Below the pieces are notes generated by a model. The model was given only the letters and a program-made list of their open reading frames with translations. It made no database searches and was not told the origin of the DNA. Position numbers and translations under genes: made by a program. From CAG-177 sp003514385 (GTDB lineage Bacteria > Bacillota > Clostridia > Oscillospirales > Acutalibacteraceae), in contig JBPPLN010000001.1 of assembly GCA_051920445.1 (NCBI GenBank), positions 682,001 through 746,000 on the forward strand: DNA of 64,000 nucleotides, given 5' to 3'. Positions 11,364 through 19,585 of the stretch are shown piece after piece; within the stretch, counting starts at the first letter, position 1, and every line of letters begins with the position of its first letter.

Positions 11364-14300
11364 TCAGTCGTCGTAGTCGTCAAGCTCGCCTTCGCTGTCG
11401 GAGAAGATGTCGCCGTCATAGTAGTCATCTTCGCCCTCGGCATCGTCTGCGAAATCGGCGCTGTCATCGTCGTCCTCGCCGGAGCCGACATTGAAGATAT
11501 CGCCCTCTTCGTTTTCCGTGCCATAGCCGCCTGCAGTGCCGGCGTCGTTGACGGAGGAGAATGCCTTATCGTCTGAAGGTGCAAATCCGAGCTCCTCGTC
11601 GGTCTGCTTGAGGTCAATCTCCTCGCCGTCCGCGTCAAGGACGCTGACATCAAGGCAGAGGGACTGAAGCTCTTTGACGAGAACCTTGAACGACTCGGGA
11701 ATGCCGGGCTTGGGAACGTTGTTGCCCTTGACTATTGCCTCGTAGGTCTTGACACGGCCGACAACATCGTCGGACTTGACTGTCAGTATCTCCTGGAGGG
11801 TGTAGGCAGCGCCGTAAGCCTCGAGAGCCCAGACTTCCATCTCACCGAAACGCTGGCCGCCGAACTGGGCTTTACCGCCGAGGGGCTGCTGCGTAACGAG
11901 CGAGTACGGGCCGGTGGAACGTGCGTGAATCTTATCGTCAACAAGGTGGAACAGCTTGAGGTAATACATGACACCGACGGTGACGGGGTTATCGAACTGT
12001 CTGCCGGTACGTCCGTCGTAGAGTATCGTCTTGCCGTCCTCTCTGAGTCCTGCCTGCTTGAGCGCTTCGCGGATATCATCCTCGTGCGCGCCGTCGAAGA
12101 CGGGAGTCTCGACCTTGTAGCCCAGATGCTTCGCGGCAAAGCCGAGATGCACTTCGAGCACCTGACCGATATTCATTCGGGAGGGAACGCCCAGGGGGTT
12201 GAGCACGATATCGAGCGGCGTGCCGTCCGGAAGGAAGGGCATATCCTCCTGAGAAAGTATTCTTGAAACAACACCCTTGTTACCGTGGCGGCCTGCCATC
12301 TTATCGCCGACGGAAAGCTTACGCTTCTGGGCGATATAGCAGCGGACGACCTTGTTTACGCCGGGTGCGAGCTCATCGCTGTTCTCGCGGGTGAACTCTT
12401 CGACCTTGACGACGATGCCGTATTCGCCGTGGGAGACCTTGAGGGAGGTATCTCTGACCTCTTTCGCCTTCTCGCCGAATATGGCGCGGAGCAGTCTCTC
12501 CTCTGCGGTCAGCTCGGTCTCGCCCTTGGGCGTTACCTTACCGACAAGGATGTCGCCGGAGTGAACCTCGGCGCCGACGCGGATTATGCCGCGCTCGTCA
12601 AGGTTGCTCAGAAGATCGTCGGAGACGTTCGGGATGTCCCTTGTGATCTCCTCGGGTCCGAGCTTTGTATCTCTCGCTTCGATCTCGTGCTTCTCGATGT
12701 GAATCGAGGTGTAGACATCGTTGCGAACCATCTTTTCGTTGATGAGAACCGCGTCCTCGTAGTTGTAGCCTTCCCAGGTCATGAAGCCGACAAGGGCGTT
12801 CTTGCCGAGGGATATCTCGCCGTGATCAGTTGCGGGACCGTCGGCTATGACGTCGCCCTTTTCAACGCGCTGGTTGAGGGTGACTATCGGGCGCTGGTTG
12901 ACGCATGTGCCCTGGTTGGAACGCATGAACTTGATTATATCGTAATGGTCGAGAATGTTCTCGTCGCTGAGAATCTCAATCTGCTCGGCGTCGACCTTTG
13001 TGACGCGGCCGGAGTGCTTTGCAAGCACGACAACGCCGGAGTCAACAGCCGCTTTATATTCCATACCGGTGCCGACTATCGGGCTCTCGGTCTTGAGCAG
13101 CGGAACCGCCTGCTTCTGCATGTTCGATCCCATGAGGGCTCGGTTTGCGTCGTCGTTCTCGAGGAACGGAATCATCGAAGTTGCGACGGAGACGACCATC
13201 TTCGGGGAGACATCCATGTAGTCGACCTTCATGCGGTCGATCTCAAGGAAGCCATCCCTGTGTCTTGCGTTGACTCTCTCGTGGACGAACATTCCGTTTT
13301 CGTCGAGCGGCTCGTTCGCCTGGGCGACAATGTAGTCGTCCTCGACATCGGCTGTCATATACTCAACTTCGTCCGTGACGCGACCGGTGGCCTTGTCAAC
13401 CTTTCTGAACGGAGCCTCGATGAAGCCGTATTCATTTATGCGCGCGAAAGTTGCAAGGTAGGAGATAAGTCCGACGTTGGAACCTTCGGGAGTCTCGATG
13501 GGGCACATTCTGCCGTAATGCGAGTAGTGAACGTCTCGGACTTCGAATCCTGCACGGTCTCTTGAAAGACCGCCGGGACCGAGGGCGGAAAGACGGCGCT
13601 TATGAGTCAACTCTGCAAGGGGGTTGATCTGATCCATGAACTGCGACAGCGGGGAAGAACCGAAGAACTCCTTTATCGCCATCATGACAGGACGGATGTT
13701 GATAAGAGCCTGAGGAGTGATGTTCTCCTCCTTCTCCTGAGCCTGGAGGGTCATTCTCTCGCGGACAACTCTCTCCATTCTCGACAGACCGATTCTGAAC
13801 TGATTCTGGAGCAGCTCGCCCACGCAGCGGATACGTCTGTTGCCGAGGTGGTCAATGTCGTCCGTGGTGCCTATCTTGTTTGCAAGGCAGTTGATATAGT
13901 TTATCGAAGAGAAGATATCGTCGATTATGATGTGGTTCGGGATAAGATCGTCGTGGCGGAGTCTGAGCTGCTCGAGAAGAGCCTCTTTGTCGTCGCCGCA
14001 CTCGTCGACTATCTCGGTGATTATCTGGAAGCGAACCTTTTCGTTGATGCCGGCTTCAAGAAGCTCTTCCTTGGTCACGCCCTCGGGCACATAGTCCATA
14101 GGATCGACCATGCCGTTGGAGATGATCTTGACCTTCTTGCCATCGACATCGGCGACGGCGACCATAACGCCTGCGCGCTCGATCTCCTTAGCCTTCGCCT
14201 TGGTAACAACCTCGCCTGCCTCGGCAAGAATCTCACCGGTCAGCGGAGCGATAACGGGCTCGGCAAGCTTGCAGCCTGCAAGGCGGGCGGCAATGGCGAG

Positions 14301-15137
14301 CTTCTTATTATATTTGTATCTGCCGACGCGCGAGATATCGTATCTGCGCGGATCGAAGAAGAGATTGTCGAGCAGCTGCTGGGCGGACTCAAGGGTCACG
14401 GGCTCGCCGGGACGCAGACGCTTGAAGACTTCCATGAGCGCTTCGCCCTGATTCTTCGTCTCGTCTCTCTCGATGGTGGCTTCGATTCTCTCATCGTTGC
14501 CGAAGAACTCGCGGATCTCATCGTCCGTACCGAGTCCGAGTGCTCTGATGAAAGTGGTGATGAATATCTTTCTGTTCTTGTCTATTCTTACATAATAGAC
14601 ATCGTTTATGTCCGTCTCATACTCAAGCCATGCGCCGCGGTTGGGGTTGATTGTGCTTGAGAACAGCTCGATACCGGTCTTGTCGTGGGTCATATCGAAA
14701 TATACGCCCGGCGAACGGACGAGCTGGGAGACGATGACTCTCTCTGCGCCGTTGATAACAAAGGTGCCGCTGTCGGTCATGATGGGGAACTCACCCATAA
14801 AAACCTCGGACTCCTTTATTGCACCCGTCTCCTTGTTGAGCAGACGCACAGTGACGCGCATGGGGGCTGCATAGGTAGCGTCGCGCTCCTTGCACTCCTG
14901 CACGGTGTGTTTAGTCTTCTCGTCAATGCGATAGTCTATAAAGGTCAGCACCCAGTTGCCGGTGTAGTCGGTGATTTCCGCTATGTCGCGGAACACCTCC
15001 TTGAGTCCGGTGTCGAGAAACCATTTGTACGAGTTCTTCTGAACCTCGATGAGATTGGGCATCTCCATGACTTCTTCGATCTTGCCGAAGCTCATGCGCG
15101 TGGTCGTTCCTTTTTTGACGGGCTTAACATTCAGCAT
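11364..15137 (-). CDS. rpoB: DNA-directed RNA polymerase subunit beta
   Basis: The 1257-residue beta subunit has the rifampicin-pocket segment SSPLSQFMDQINPLAELTHK with its wild-type-like residues, followed by RRLSALGPGGLSRDRAGFEV, and the C-terminal clamp segment GGKAQFGGQRFGEMEVWALEAYGA. I use the ATG at 15137 (MLNVKPVKKGTTTRMSFGK), 11 nt after GGAG; a GTG four codons earlier overlaps the ribosome site. The last roughly 77 residues form an unusually long Asp/Glu-rich tail after the conserved region. Transcribed with rpoC, but not preceded by rplJ-rplL. Confidence 0.97.
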   Translation of the reverse strand: MLNVKPVKKGTTTRMSFGKIEEVMEMPNLIEVQKNSYKWFLDTGLKEVFRDIAEITDYTGNWVLTFIDYRIDEKTKHTVQECKERDATYAAPMRVTVRLLNKETGAIKESEVFMGEFPIMTDSGTFVINGAERVIVSQLVRSPGVYFDMTHDKTGIELFSSTINPNRGAWLEYETDINDVYYVRIDKNRKIFITTFIRALGLGTDDEIREFFGNDERIEATIERDETKNQGEALMEVFKRLRPGEPVTLESAQQLLDNLFFDPRRYDISRVGRYKYNKKLAIAARLAGCKLAEPVIAPLTGEILAEAGEVVTKAKAKEIERAGVMVAVADVDGKKVKIISNGMVDPMDYVPEGVTKEELLEAGINEKVRFQIITEIVDECGDDKEALLEQLRLRHDDLIPNHIIIDDIFSSINYINCLANKIGTTDDIDHLGNRRIRCVGELLQNQFRIGLSRMERVVRERMTLQAQEKEENITPQALINIRPVMMAIKEFFGSSPLSQFMDQINPLAELTHKRRLSALGPGGLSRDRAGFEVRDVHYSHYGRMCPIETPEGSNVGLISYLATFARINEYGFIEAPFRKVDKATGRVTDEVEYMTADVEDDYIVAQANEPLDENGMFVHERVNARHRDGFLEIDRMKVDYMDVSPKMVVSVATSMIPFLENDDANRALMGSNMQKQAVPLLKTESPIVGTGMEYKAAVDSGVVVLAKHSGRVTKVDAEQIEILSDENILDHYDIIKFMRSNQGTCVNQRPIVTLNQRVEKGDVIADGPATDHGEISLGKNALVGFMTWEGYNYEDAVLINEKMVRNDVYTSIHIEKHEIEARDTKLGPEEITRDIPNVSDDLLSNLDERGIIRVGAEVHSGDILVGKVTPKGETELTAEERLLRAIFGEKAKEVRDTSLKVSHGEYGIVVKVEEFTRENSDELAPGVNKVVRCYIAQKRKLSVGDKMAGRHGNKGVVSRILSQEDMPFLPDGTPLDIVLNPLGVPSRMNIGQVLEVHLGFAAKHLGYKVETPVFDGAHEDDIREALKQAGLREDGKTILYDGRTGRQFDNPVTVGVMYYLKLFHLVDDKIHARSTGPYSLVTQQPLGGKAQFGGQRFGEMEVWALEAYGAAYTLQEILTVKSDDVVGRVKTYEAIVKGNNVPKPGIPESFKVLVKELQSLCLDVSVLDADGEEIDLKQTDEELGFAPSDDKAFSSVNDAGTAGGYGTENEEGDIFNVGSGEDDDDSADFADDAEGEDDYYDGDIFSDSEGELDDYDD

Positions 15138-15371
15138 AGGCCAATTCACTCCGTTCTTTTTTCATCCGTTTCGTGTTATCACCATCAATTGACAGAAGCA
15201 GATATCCCATTTTTTTCGGGGCTATACACTTTTGTCAATTGACGGCTCGCGCAAGCTCTTTTGAAGAGCGTTGAAATGCAATAATGAAGCGGTTTTCCGC
15301 GTTTCGGGAAAGCTGTAACAAGCCCTTAGCCGAAAAGGCCGGGCACACAACGCTCCATTATAATTGTGCAG
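15138..15371 (-). promoter_or_regulatory. Long structured 5' leader of rpoB
   Basis: About 234 nt separate the predicted transcription start from the rpoB ATG. The leader can form a 10-bp stem between TCAATTGACA (15242-15233) and TGTCAATTGA (15194-15185), extended by AAG/CTT after one mismatch, enclosing about 38 nt. It also has small hairpins GCTCTT/AAGAGC (near 15256-15270) and GCGG/CCGC (near 15289-15300). No known riboswitch motif was recognised. A regulatory role is inference. Confidence 0.5.
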
Positions 15372-15377
15372 TTTTAC

Positions 15378-15406
15378 ATTTTATACTATGAAGCCCGCTT
15401 TGTCAA
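15378..15406 (-). promoter_or_regulatory. Promoter of rpoB-rpoC
   Basis: TTGACA (15406-15401) and TAAAAT (15383-15378) on the minus strand with a 17-bp spacer. It shows that rpoBC can be transcribed independently of any rplKAJL genes. Confidence 0.8.
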
Positions 15407-15596
15407 GAGCAAGAATGCCATTTTTCAGAGTAATTTCAAACTTTTTACAATATCCGTCACAATCCTGCTCTCTTAGCTCTTATCGGCGCGGAATTTCTGC
15501 AATTTTGACCGCCTGTCGGATAAATATAAGGTATTATATAAGCAAAAACAGGTGCATATTCAGCCGAAAATCCGCCGATAATATCCCGTGCCGGTT

Positions 15597-15625
15597 TTGA
15601 CTTATGCCGGCGCGTGTGTTATAAT
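15597..15625 (+). promoter_or_regulatory. Promoter of the patatin-like gene
   Basis: TTGACT (15597-15602) and TATAAT (15620-15625) with a 17-bp spacer, 36 nt before the start codon. Confidence 0.75.
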
Positions 15626-15660
15626 ACTCAAAATTTTCAATGCGTTTACGGAGGAAGAGC

Positions 15661-16518
15661 ATGACCGGTATTGTTGATGTCGGCGGCGGAATGCGCGGAG
15701 TTTTTTCCGCAGGCATTTATGACCGTTTTATTGAAGAGGGAATAAACTTCGACCTGTGCATAGGCGTCTCGGCGGGCAGCGCGAATCTCATCTCATATGC
15801 CGCCGGACATCATGACCGCGTCAGGCGTTTTTATGTGAACTACGCTCAGCGCAAGCAGTATATGAGCTTCGACAATTTCATACACAGCGGCTCATATATC
15901 GGACTTGATTATATTTACTCCACTATTTCAAACTCCGACGGCGAAGATCCGCTGAACTATGATGCTTTTACAGCGAACCACACGGATTTCATAACCGTAG
16001 TCACCGACGGCGAGACGGGAGAGCCGATATACTTCCCCAAAAGCAGCATAAAGCGCGACGATCTGACGGTCATAAAAGCCTCATGCTGCCTGCCCGCAGT
16101 GTGCAAGCCGATAGTTATCGACGGCAAGGACTGCTTCGACGGCGGGATCTCCGACCCTATCCCATTTCAGAAAGCGTTCGACATGGGCTGCGACAAAGTC
16201 ATCGTTGTCATCTCGAAGCCCATTGACTTCCGCAAATCGCCGCAGAAGCATATGCCGATAATCAAAGCCGCGCTGAAAAAATATCCGAAAGTCTTTGATC
16301 GCCTCGCCGTAAGGCACGAGGTATACAACCGCCAGCTCGAAGAGGCAATAAAGCTTCAGGAGCAGGGCAAAGTGATTATCTTAGCCCCGCAGGACTGCTA
16401 CGGCGTGAACACGCTGACCCGCGAGCCCGCCGCCCTCGAAAAGCTCTACGAAGAGGGTCGCCGCTGCGCGGACGAGCACCTCAGCGAGATAAAAGCGCCC
16501 GGTGAAAGGACCGCATAG
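15661..16518 (+). CDS. Patatin-like phospholipase family protein
   Basis: Patatin-like enzymes are serine lipid acyl hydrolases with a Ser-Asp dyad. The 285-residue protein has the glycine-rich oxyanion element DVGGGMRGVFSAG (about 6-18), the nucleophile elbow GVSAG (Ser37) and the DGGISDPIP motif carrying the catalytic Asp (about 160). It lacks a signal peptide, so it is probably cytoplasmic or membrane-associated. The ATG at 15661 follows GGAGGAAGAGC; a farther upstream ATG has no ribosome site. Single-gene unit with its own promoter and terminator; substrate unknown. Confidence 0.88.
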   Translation: MTGIVDVGGGMRGVFSAGIYDRFIEEGINFDLCIGVSAGSANLISYAAGHHDRVRRFYVNYAQRKQYMSFDNFIHSGSYIGLDYIYSTISNSDGEDPLNYDAFTANHTDFITVVTDGETGEPIYFPKSSIKRDDLTVIKASCCLPAVCKPIVIDGKDCFDGGISDPIPFQKAFDMGCDKVIVVISKPIDFRKSPQKHMPIIKAALKKYPKVFDRLAVRHEVYNRQLEEAIKLQEQGKVIILAPQDCYGVNTLTREPAALEKLYEEGRRCADEHLSEIKAPGERTA

Positions 16519-16526
16519 TTAAATTA

Positions 16527-16556
16527 TACCGGAGTTTTGACGCTCCGGTATTTTTT
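16527..16556 (+). terminator. Terminator of the patatin-like gene
   Basis: TACCGGAG and CTCCGGTA form an 8-bp stem with loop TTTTGACG, followed by TTTTTT. Confidence 0.9.
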
Positions 16557-16695
16557 ATTCAATAACGCAAACGCAACACACGGATTTAATATGACGCGCA
16601 ACGCAAAGATGCATTTCACAGATTTGATAAAAGTTTCGGTTTGCTGTGCCGTAAAAGCATCAAAGGATAAAAAATTCAGAAATTCCAGAAAAAAC

Positions 16696-16725
16696 TTTAC
16701 TTTTTAGCGGCAACGGTGTTAAAAT
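16696..16725 (+). promoter_or_regulatory. Probable promoter of the Lrp/AsnC gene
   Basis: TTTACT (16696-16701) and TAAAAT (16720-16725) with an 18-bp spacer. The 16557-16695 stretch before it holds nothing else I can support. Confidence 0.5.
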
Positions 16726-16770
16726 AGAGAAAAATCACGCGGCGCAGACCGCGGCACAGGGGATGATATC

Positions 16771-17217
16771 TTGGACAAGATAGATGTTAAGATAATCGAA
16801 TGTCTCAAGAAAAACGCAAGAGAAAACGCTTCGGTAATCGGCTCGCAGGTCAACATGTCCGTCTCGGCCGTTATCGAGCGCATCAAGAAGCTCGAAGCCA
16901 ACGGCATAATCAAGCAGTACACCGTCGTGCTCGACAGCAAGAAGCTCGGCATGGACATCACCGCGTTCATCTCGGTGAGCATGGAGCATCCGAAGTACAA
17001 CAACAATTTCAACGAATTCGTCAAGACCCACAAACAGATAACCGAGTGTCACTACATCACCGGCGACTTCGACTTTCTTCTCAAAGTCAACACCGAATCG
17101 ACCGGCGGACTTGAATCGCTGCTCAACGAGATAAAGAGCGCGGGCGGCGTTTCGCTGACAAAGACGCTCGTCGTTCTCTCGACCGTCAAAGAGGACTACT
17201 CTGTAAATCTCGAATAA
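16771..17217 (+). CDS. Lrp/AsnC family transcriptional regulator
   Basis: The 148-residue protein has the AsnC-type helix-turn-helix at the N-terminus (KIIECLKKNARENASVIGSQVNMSVSAVIERIKKLEANGIIKQY read in sequence, about residues 7-50) and a C-terminal RAM ligand-binding domain (YHYITGDFDFLLKV-like ECHYITGDFDFLLKV, about 93-107). Such proteins sense amino acids and act as octamers or dimers. The start is a TTG 8 nt after AGGGG. Isolated gene; its target and ligand are not evident from the neighbours. Confidence 0.9.
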   Translation: MDKIDVKIIECLKKNARENASVIGSQVNMSVSAVIERIKKLEANGIIKQYTVVLDSKKLGMDITAFISVSMEHPKYNNNFNEFVKTHKQITECHYITGDFDFLLKVNTESTGGLESLLNEIKSAGGVSLTKTLVVLSTVKEDYSVNLE

Positions 17218-17232
17218 ACGGCATCAACACAA

Positions 17233-17277
17233 AAGACCTGCTTTCTATTCTCTATATAGAAAGCAGGTCTTGTTTTT
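17233..17277 (+). terminator. Bidirectional terminator between the convergent lrp-like and GH43 genes
   Basis: AAGACCTGCTTTCTAT pairs with ATAGAAAGCAGGTCTT (16 bp, short loop). T's follow on the plus strand (GTTTTT) and TTTTG follows on the minus strand. Confidence 0.9.
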
Positions 17278-17278
17278 A

Positions 17279-18361
17279 TCAATCAAGCGGCATCTTTGGG
17301 AACAGCATTATTTTAAACCACTCGACCGCGCGCCAGAAAAATTGATCTATCTTCTGCGACGCCTGCGCGTGCGATGAGAATTTGTCTTTCTTTACGAGCG
17401 TTCCGTCTTTCTCGACCATCTCAATGAACACCGGGTGCGCCGGAGAGCCGCTGTTGGGCGAATGTATCGCCATAAGAAGCCTGCCGTCGTTTGCAGTGAA
17501 TATCATCCCGTGGCCGCCGTCAAGGTCAGCACTTTTGCGCCTCTGATAGAGCGGGATGCTGTTGAAGTGCCAGCTGCCGCGGAGCTGACCGCTCAAGGAG
17601 AAGAGCGAGCCGACCGAATAGCCGAGCTTCGATCCGCTCGACCAGAGCATTATGAGCGTCCCCTGCTGTGTCTTATACAGGAACGGTCCATCGGTTATGT
17701 TACTCGCCCAAACGCAGTCGTCGGCGCGGAACATAGTCTCCGGTTTGGTCACAAAATGCGTCAGATCTGGGCTGAGACGGGCAAATGATATATCCCCCAC
17801 TCCGTCGGGCATACTGGTCCACTCATGGACAAAAATCATATACGGCACTCCATCCTCAACATAGAGCGTGCCGTCGATGCTGTCCCAATCGTGCGGGGTG
17901 ATGTGTCCGTCGCTTATCTCTTCGAAAGGTCCCAACGGGCTTGACGAGCGAAACACAGATGTTCCTCTATGTCCGGTCGATGCGCTGCCATATGATGCCA
18001 AAAGATAGTAGTTGCCGTTATAATAATGACATTCGGGCGCCCAGAAGCAGTTCACTCCGTCGAAGCCGTCCTTCGCCTCAAAGACATTGACGGGACCGTA
18101 CCATGTCTCAAGGTCGAGACTGATATAGCAGCCGTAGCCCTCAACGGTCGATGCGCCCGTGCCGTACATATAATATATGCCGCCGCTGACCAGAACAAAC
18201 GGGTCGCGGATAACGACATCGCGGACATTGACGCTGTGCGATGTATCTATCCCGAGAGCCCTCAGGTCGTCGGTGCTTCTGTTTTCCTGCGCGTATGCGC
18301 CCGGGACAATAATACTCATGACCATAACAACCGCCGCCAATGCCGATAAAAACCGTTTCAT
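17279..18361 (-). CDS. Secreted glycoside hydrolase family 43 protein
   Basis: A signal peptide (about residues 1-24, ending GAYA-Q) precedes a five-bladed propeller-type GH43 domain. The expected catalytic base lies in VIRDPFVL (Asp53) and the pKa-modulating Asp in DWDSIDGTLY (Asp163). At the third site, where many members have Glu (EGP), this protein reads NITDGPFLYK (Asp224). Members cleave arabinan, xylan or related side chains; the substrate is not determinable here. The C-terminus after about residue 315 (QFFWRAVEWFKIMLF) is hydrophobic and might contact the membrane. GGAG lies 7 nt before the ATG. It stands alone with its own promoter. Confidence 0.85.
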   Translation of the reverse strand: MKRFLSALAAVVMVMSIIVPGAYAQENRSTDDLRALGIDTSHSVNVRDVVIRDPFVLVSGGIYYMYGTGASTVEGYGCYISLDLETWYGPVNVFEAKDGFDGVNCFWAPECHYYNGNYYLLASYGSASTGHRGTSVFRSSSPLGPFEEISDGHITPHDWDSIDGTLYVEDGVPYMIFVHEWTSMPDGVGDISFARLSPDLTHFVTKPETMFRADDCVWASNITDGPFLYKTQQGTLIMLWSSGSKLGYSVGSLFSLSGQLRGSWHFNSIPLYQRRKSADLDGGHGMIFTANDGRLLMAIHSPNSGSPAHPVFIEMVEKDGTLVKKDKFSSHAQASQKIDQFFWRAVEWFKIMLFPKMPLD

Positions 18362-18389
18362 TTTGCAGCTCCTCTCCTCTGTTTTTTCA

Positions 18390-18419
18390 AGTATATCATA
18401 TATATTATTTGCTTTTCAA
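18390..18419 (-). promoter_or_regulatory. Promoter of the GH43 gene
   Basis: TTGAAA (18419-18414) and TATACT (18395-18390) on the minus strand, spacer 18 bp, AT-rich. Confidence 0.6.
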
Positions 18420-18422
18420 TAT

Positions 18423-18463
18423 AAAAACGCCCCGAAGACAAATTCTTCGGAGCGCGTTTTTTT
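18423..18463 (-). terminator. Terminator after the DUF4364 gene
   Basis: CTCCGAAGA/TCTTCGGGG with flanking ACGC/GCGT pairs around an ATTTG loop, followed by TTTTTAT on the minus strand; it overlaps the stop codon. The plus strand also has a T run, so it may act both ways. Confidence 0.8.
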
Positions 18464-18998
18464 ACATCAGCTGTTCTATGACCGCCGAATAGAGGCTCTC
18501 GGGGTCAGCGAGAATTTTATTCCGGACGCTCTGTGCCTGCTCCATGTCCGCGACATAGAGGGTCAGCGTCATAAGGTCGTTGAAAGTGAATCTGACATTG
18601 CACCCGTTTTCGAGCGGGATTATCTCGACCGGTGTCTCTTTCATGCGGCGTTCCTGTTTGAGAAGCTCTTCCGCGGTCGCGAGCGCCTTGTCGCGCACGG
18701 CGCGCGGCAGTTCGTCCTCGATATTCGCCGCCGTCTTTCCCGCTGCGGTGAGGCTCAGCAGTTCGTCGTTATCGCTCTCGTCAACTTCAACGCTCCCGCC
18801 CTCGATAAGGCTTTCGAGCGCCTGGCTCGCTTCAAAGTAGTTCGCCAGTCCCTCGCGCTGAATGACCTCCATCAGCTGGCGGCGCAACAGCCCCCGCTCG
18901 GTGTTCTTGAGCAGGAAAGCTATCAGCACTTTTATTTCATTACGGTTGCGCAGTCCGCCCGGCTCAACGCCCGCGGAAAATGCATCGTATCCGTCCAT
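18462..18998 (-). CDS. DUF4364 family protein
   Basis: The 178-residue soluble protein matches my recollection of DUF4364 (PF14277), a Firmicutes family that looks like a winged-helix domain followed by an alpha/beta domain. The N-terminal half (EIKVLIAFLLKNTERGLLRRQLMEVI in sequence, about 21-46) resembles an HTH with a following wing, then a helical AANIEDELPRAVRDKALATAEELL stretch and a beta-rich C-terminus. Function unknown; a DNA-binding role is plausible. It lies 28 nt downstream of the HEYGH protein and is probably co-transcribed with it. Confidence 0.75.
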   Translation of the reverse strand: MDGYDAFSAGVEPGGLRNRNEIKVLIAFLLKNTERGLLRRQLMEVIQREGLANYFEASQALESLIEGGSVEVDESDNDELLSLTAAGKTAANIEDELPRAVRDKALATAEELLKQERRMKETPVEIIPLENGCNVRFTFNDLMTLTLYVADMEQAQSVRNKILADPESLYSAVIEQLM

Positions 18999-19026
18999 AG
19001 GGTCTCCTGTTTCGTTTGAGATTCTC

Positions 19027-19521
19027 TTACTTCTTCTTGCTGAAATCTATCGGGGCAATGGGCTTGCCGTAATAGCCGGTCGTCTTGAACTCATCGCTGA
19101 TGAAGTTCTCGCGGCTCCACGCTCTGCCCCAGATGTTCGCCCAGCCTTCGCAGTAGAGTTTATAATATGATACACCGTCCTCTTTGCGCATTCTGACGAA
19201 TTTGGGGACGTTGCACCAGATAAACGACGGTATCGCTATCACAAAAGCCCAGAATGGGCCGAGCAGAAGCGACTGGATGGTGTGGCCGTACTCATGCATG
19301 CGTGTGTCGTGGACTCTGTCCGCCGGGCGGTCGGGATTCATAAATATAAATATTCCGAGCGACACGCCGCCGAAATTATCGTGCGGGACATATGTAACAA
19401 ACGCGTTGTTGAAGCGCTCGTGCTTATACTTTTTTCTCAGCGCGAGAAAGCCAATTCCGCCGACAAGGTTCTGCGGCAGCGCCCAGGTGAACTGGACTAA
19501 ATAGAAAAGAAATTTTTTCAT
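19027..19521 (-). CDS. Membrane protein with HEYGH metallopeptidase-like motif
   Basis: I do not recognise a named gene. The 164-residue protein has a hydrophobic N-terminus, the motif RMHEYGHTIQS (His76, Glu77, His80, an HExxH zinc site) and a following hydrophobic helix (LLGPFWAFVIAIPSFIWC, about 86-103). CEGWANIWGRAWSRENF near residues 129-145 supplies a conserved-looking EGWAN. The HExxH plus membrane helix suggests a zinc-dependent peptidase fold, but the protein is small and a third ligand is not certain. AAGGAGTGG lies before the ATG. Probably co-transcribed with the downstream DUF4364 gene. Confidence 0.65.
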   Translation of the reverse strand: MKKFLFYLVQFTWALPQNLVGGIGFLALRKKYKHERFNNAFVTYVPHDNFGGVSLGIFIFMNPDRPADRVHDTRMHEYGHTIQSLLLGPFWAFVIAIPSFIWCNVPKFVRMRKEDGVSYYKLYCEGWANIWGRAWSRENFISDEFKTTGYYGKPIAPIDFSKKK

Positions 19522-19550
19522 TATTATCCACTCCTTGCAAATCTTTATAC

Positions 19551-19579
19551 ATTATACCACACAAAACGCGATGTGTAAA
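19551..19579 (-). promoter_or_regulatory. Promoter of the HEYGH/DUF4364 pair
   Basis: TTTACA (19579-19574) and TATAAT (19556-19551) on the minus strand with a 17-bp spacer, squeezed into the 64-nt gap after the flavoprotein gene. Confidence 0.75.
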
Positions 19580-19585
19580 ATCTTT

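Noticed and set aside
16591..16707. A 38-codon frame before the Lrp/AsnC gene.
   Set aside because: No ribosome site, basic low-complexity sequence, no match to a known small protein.
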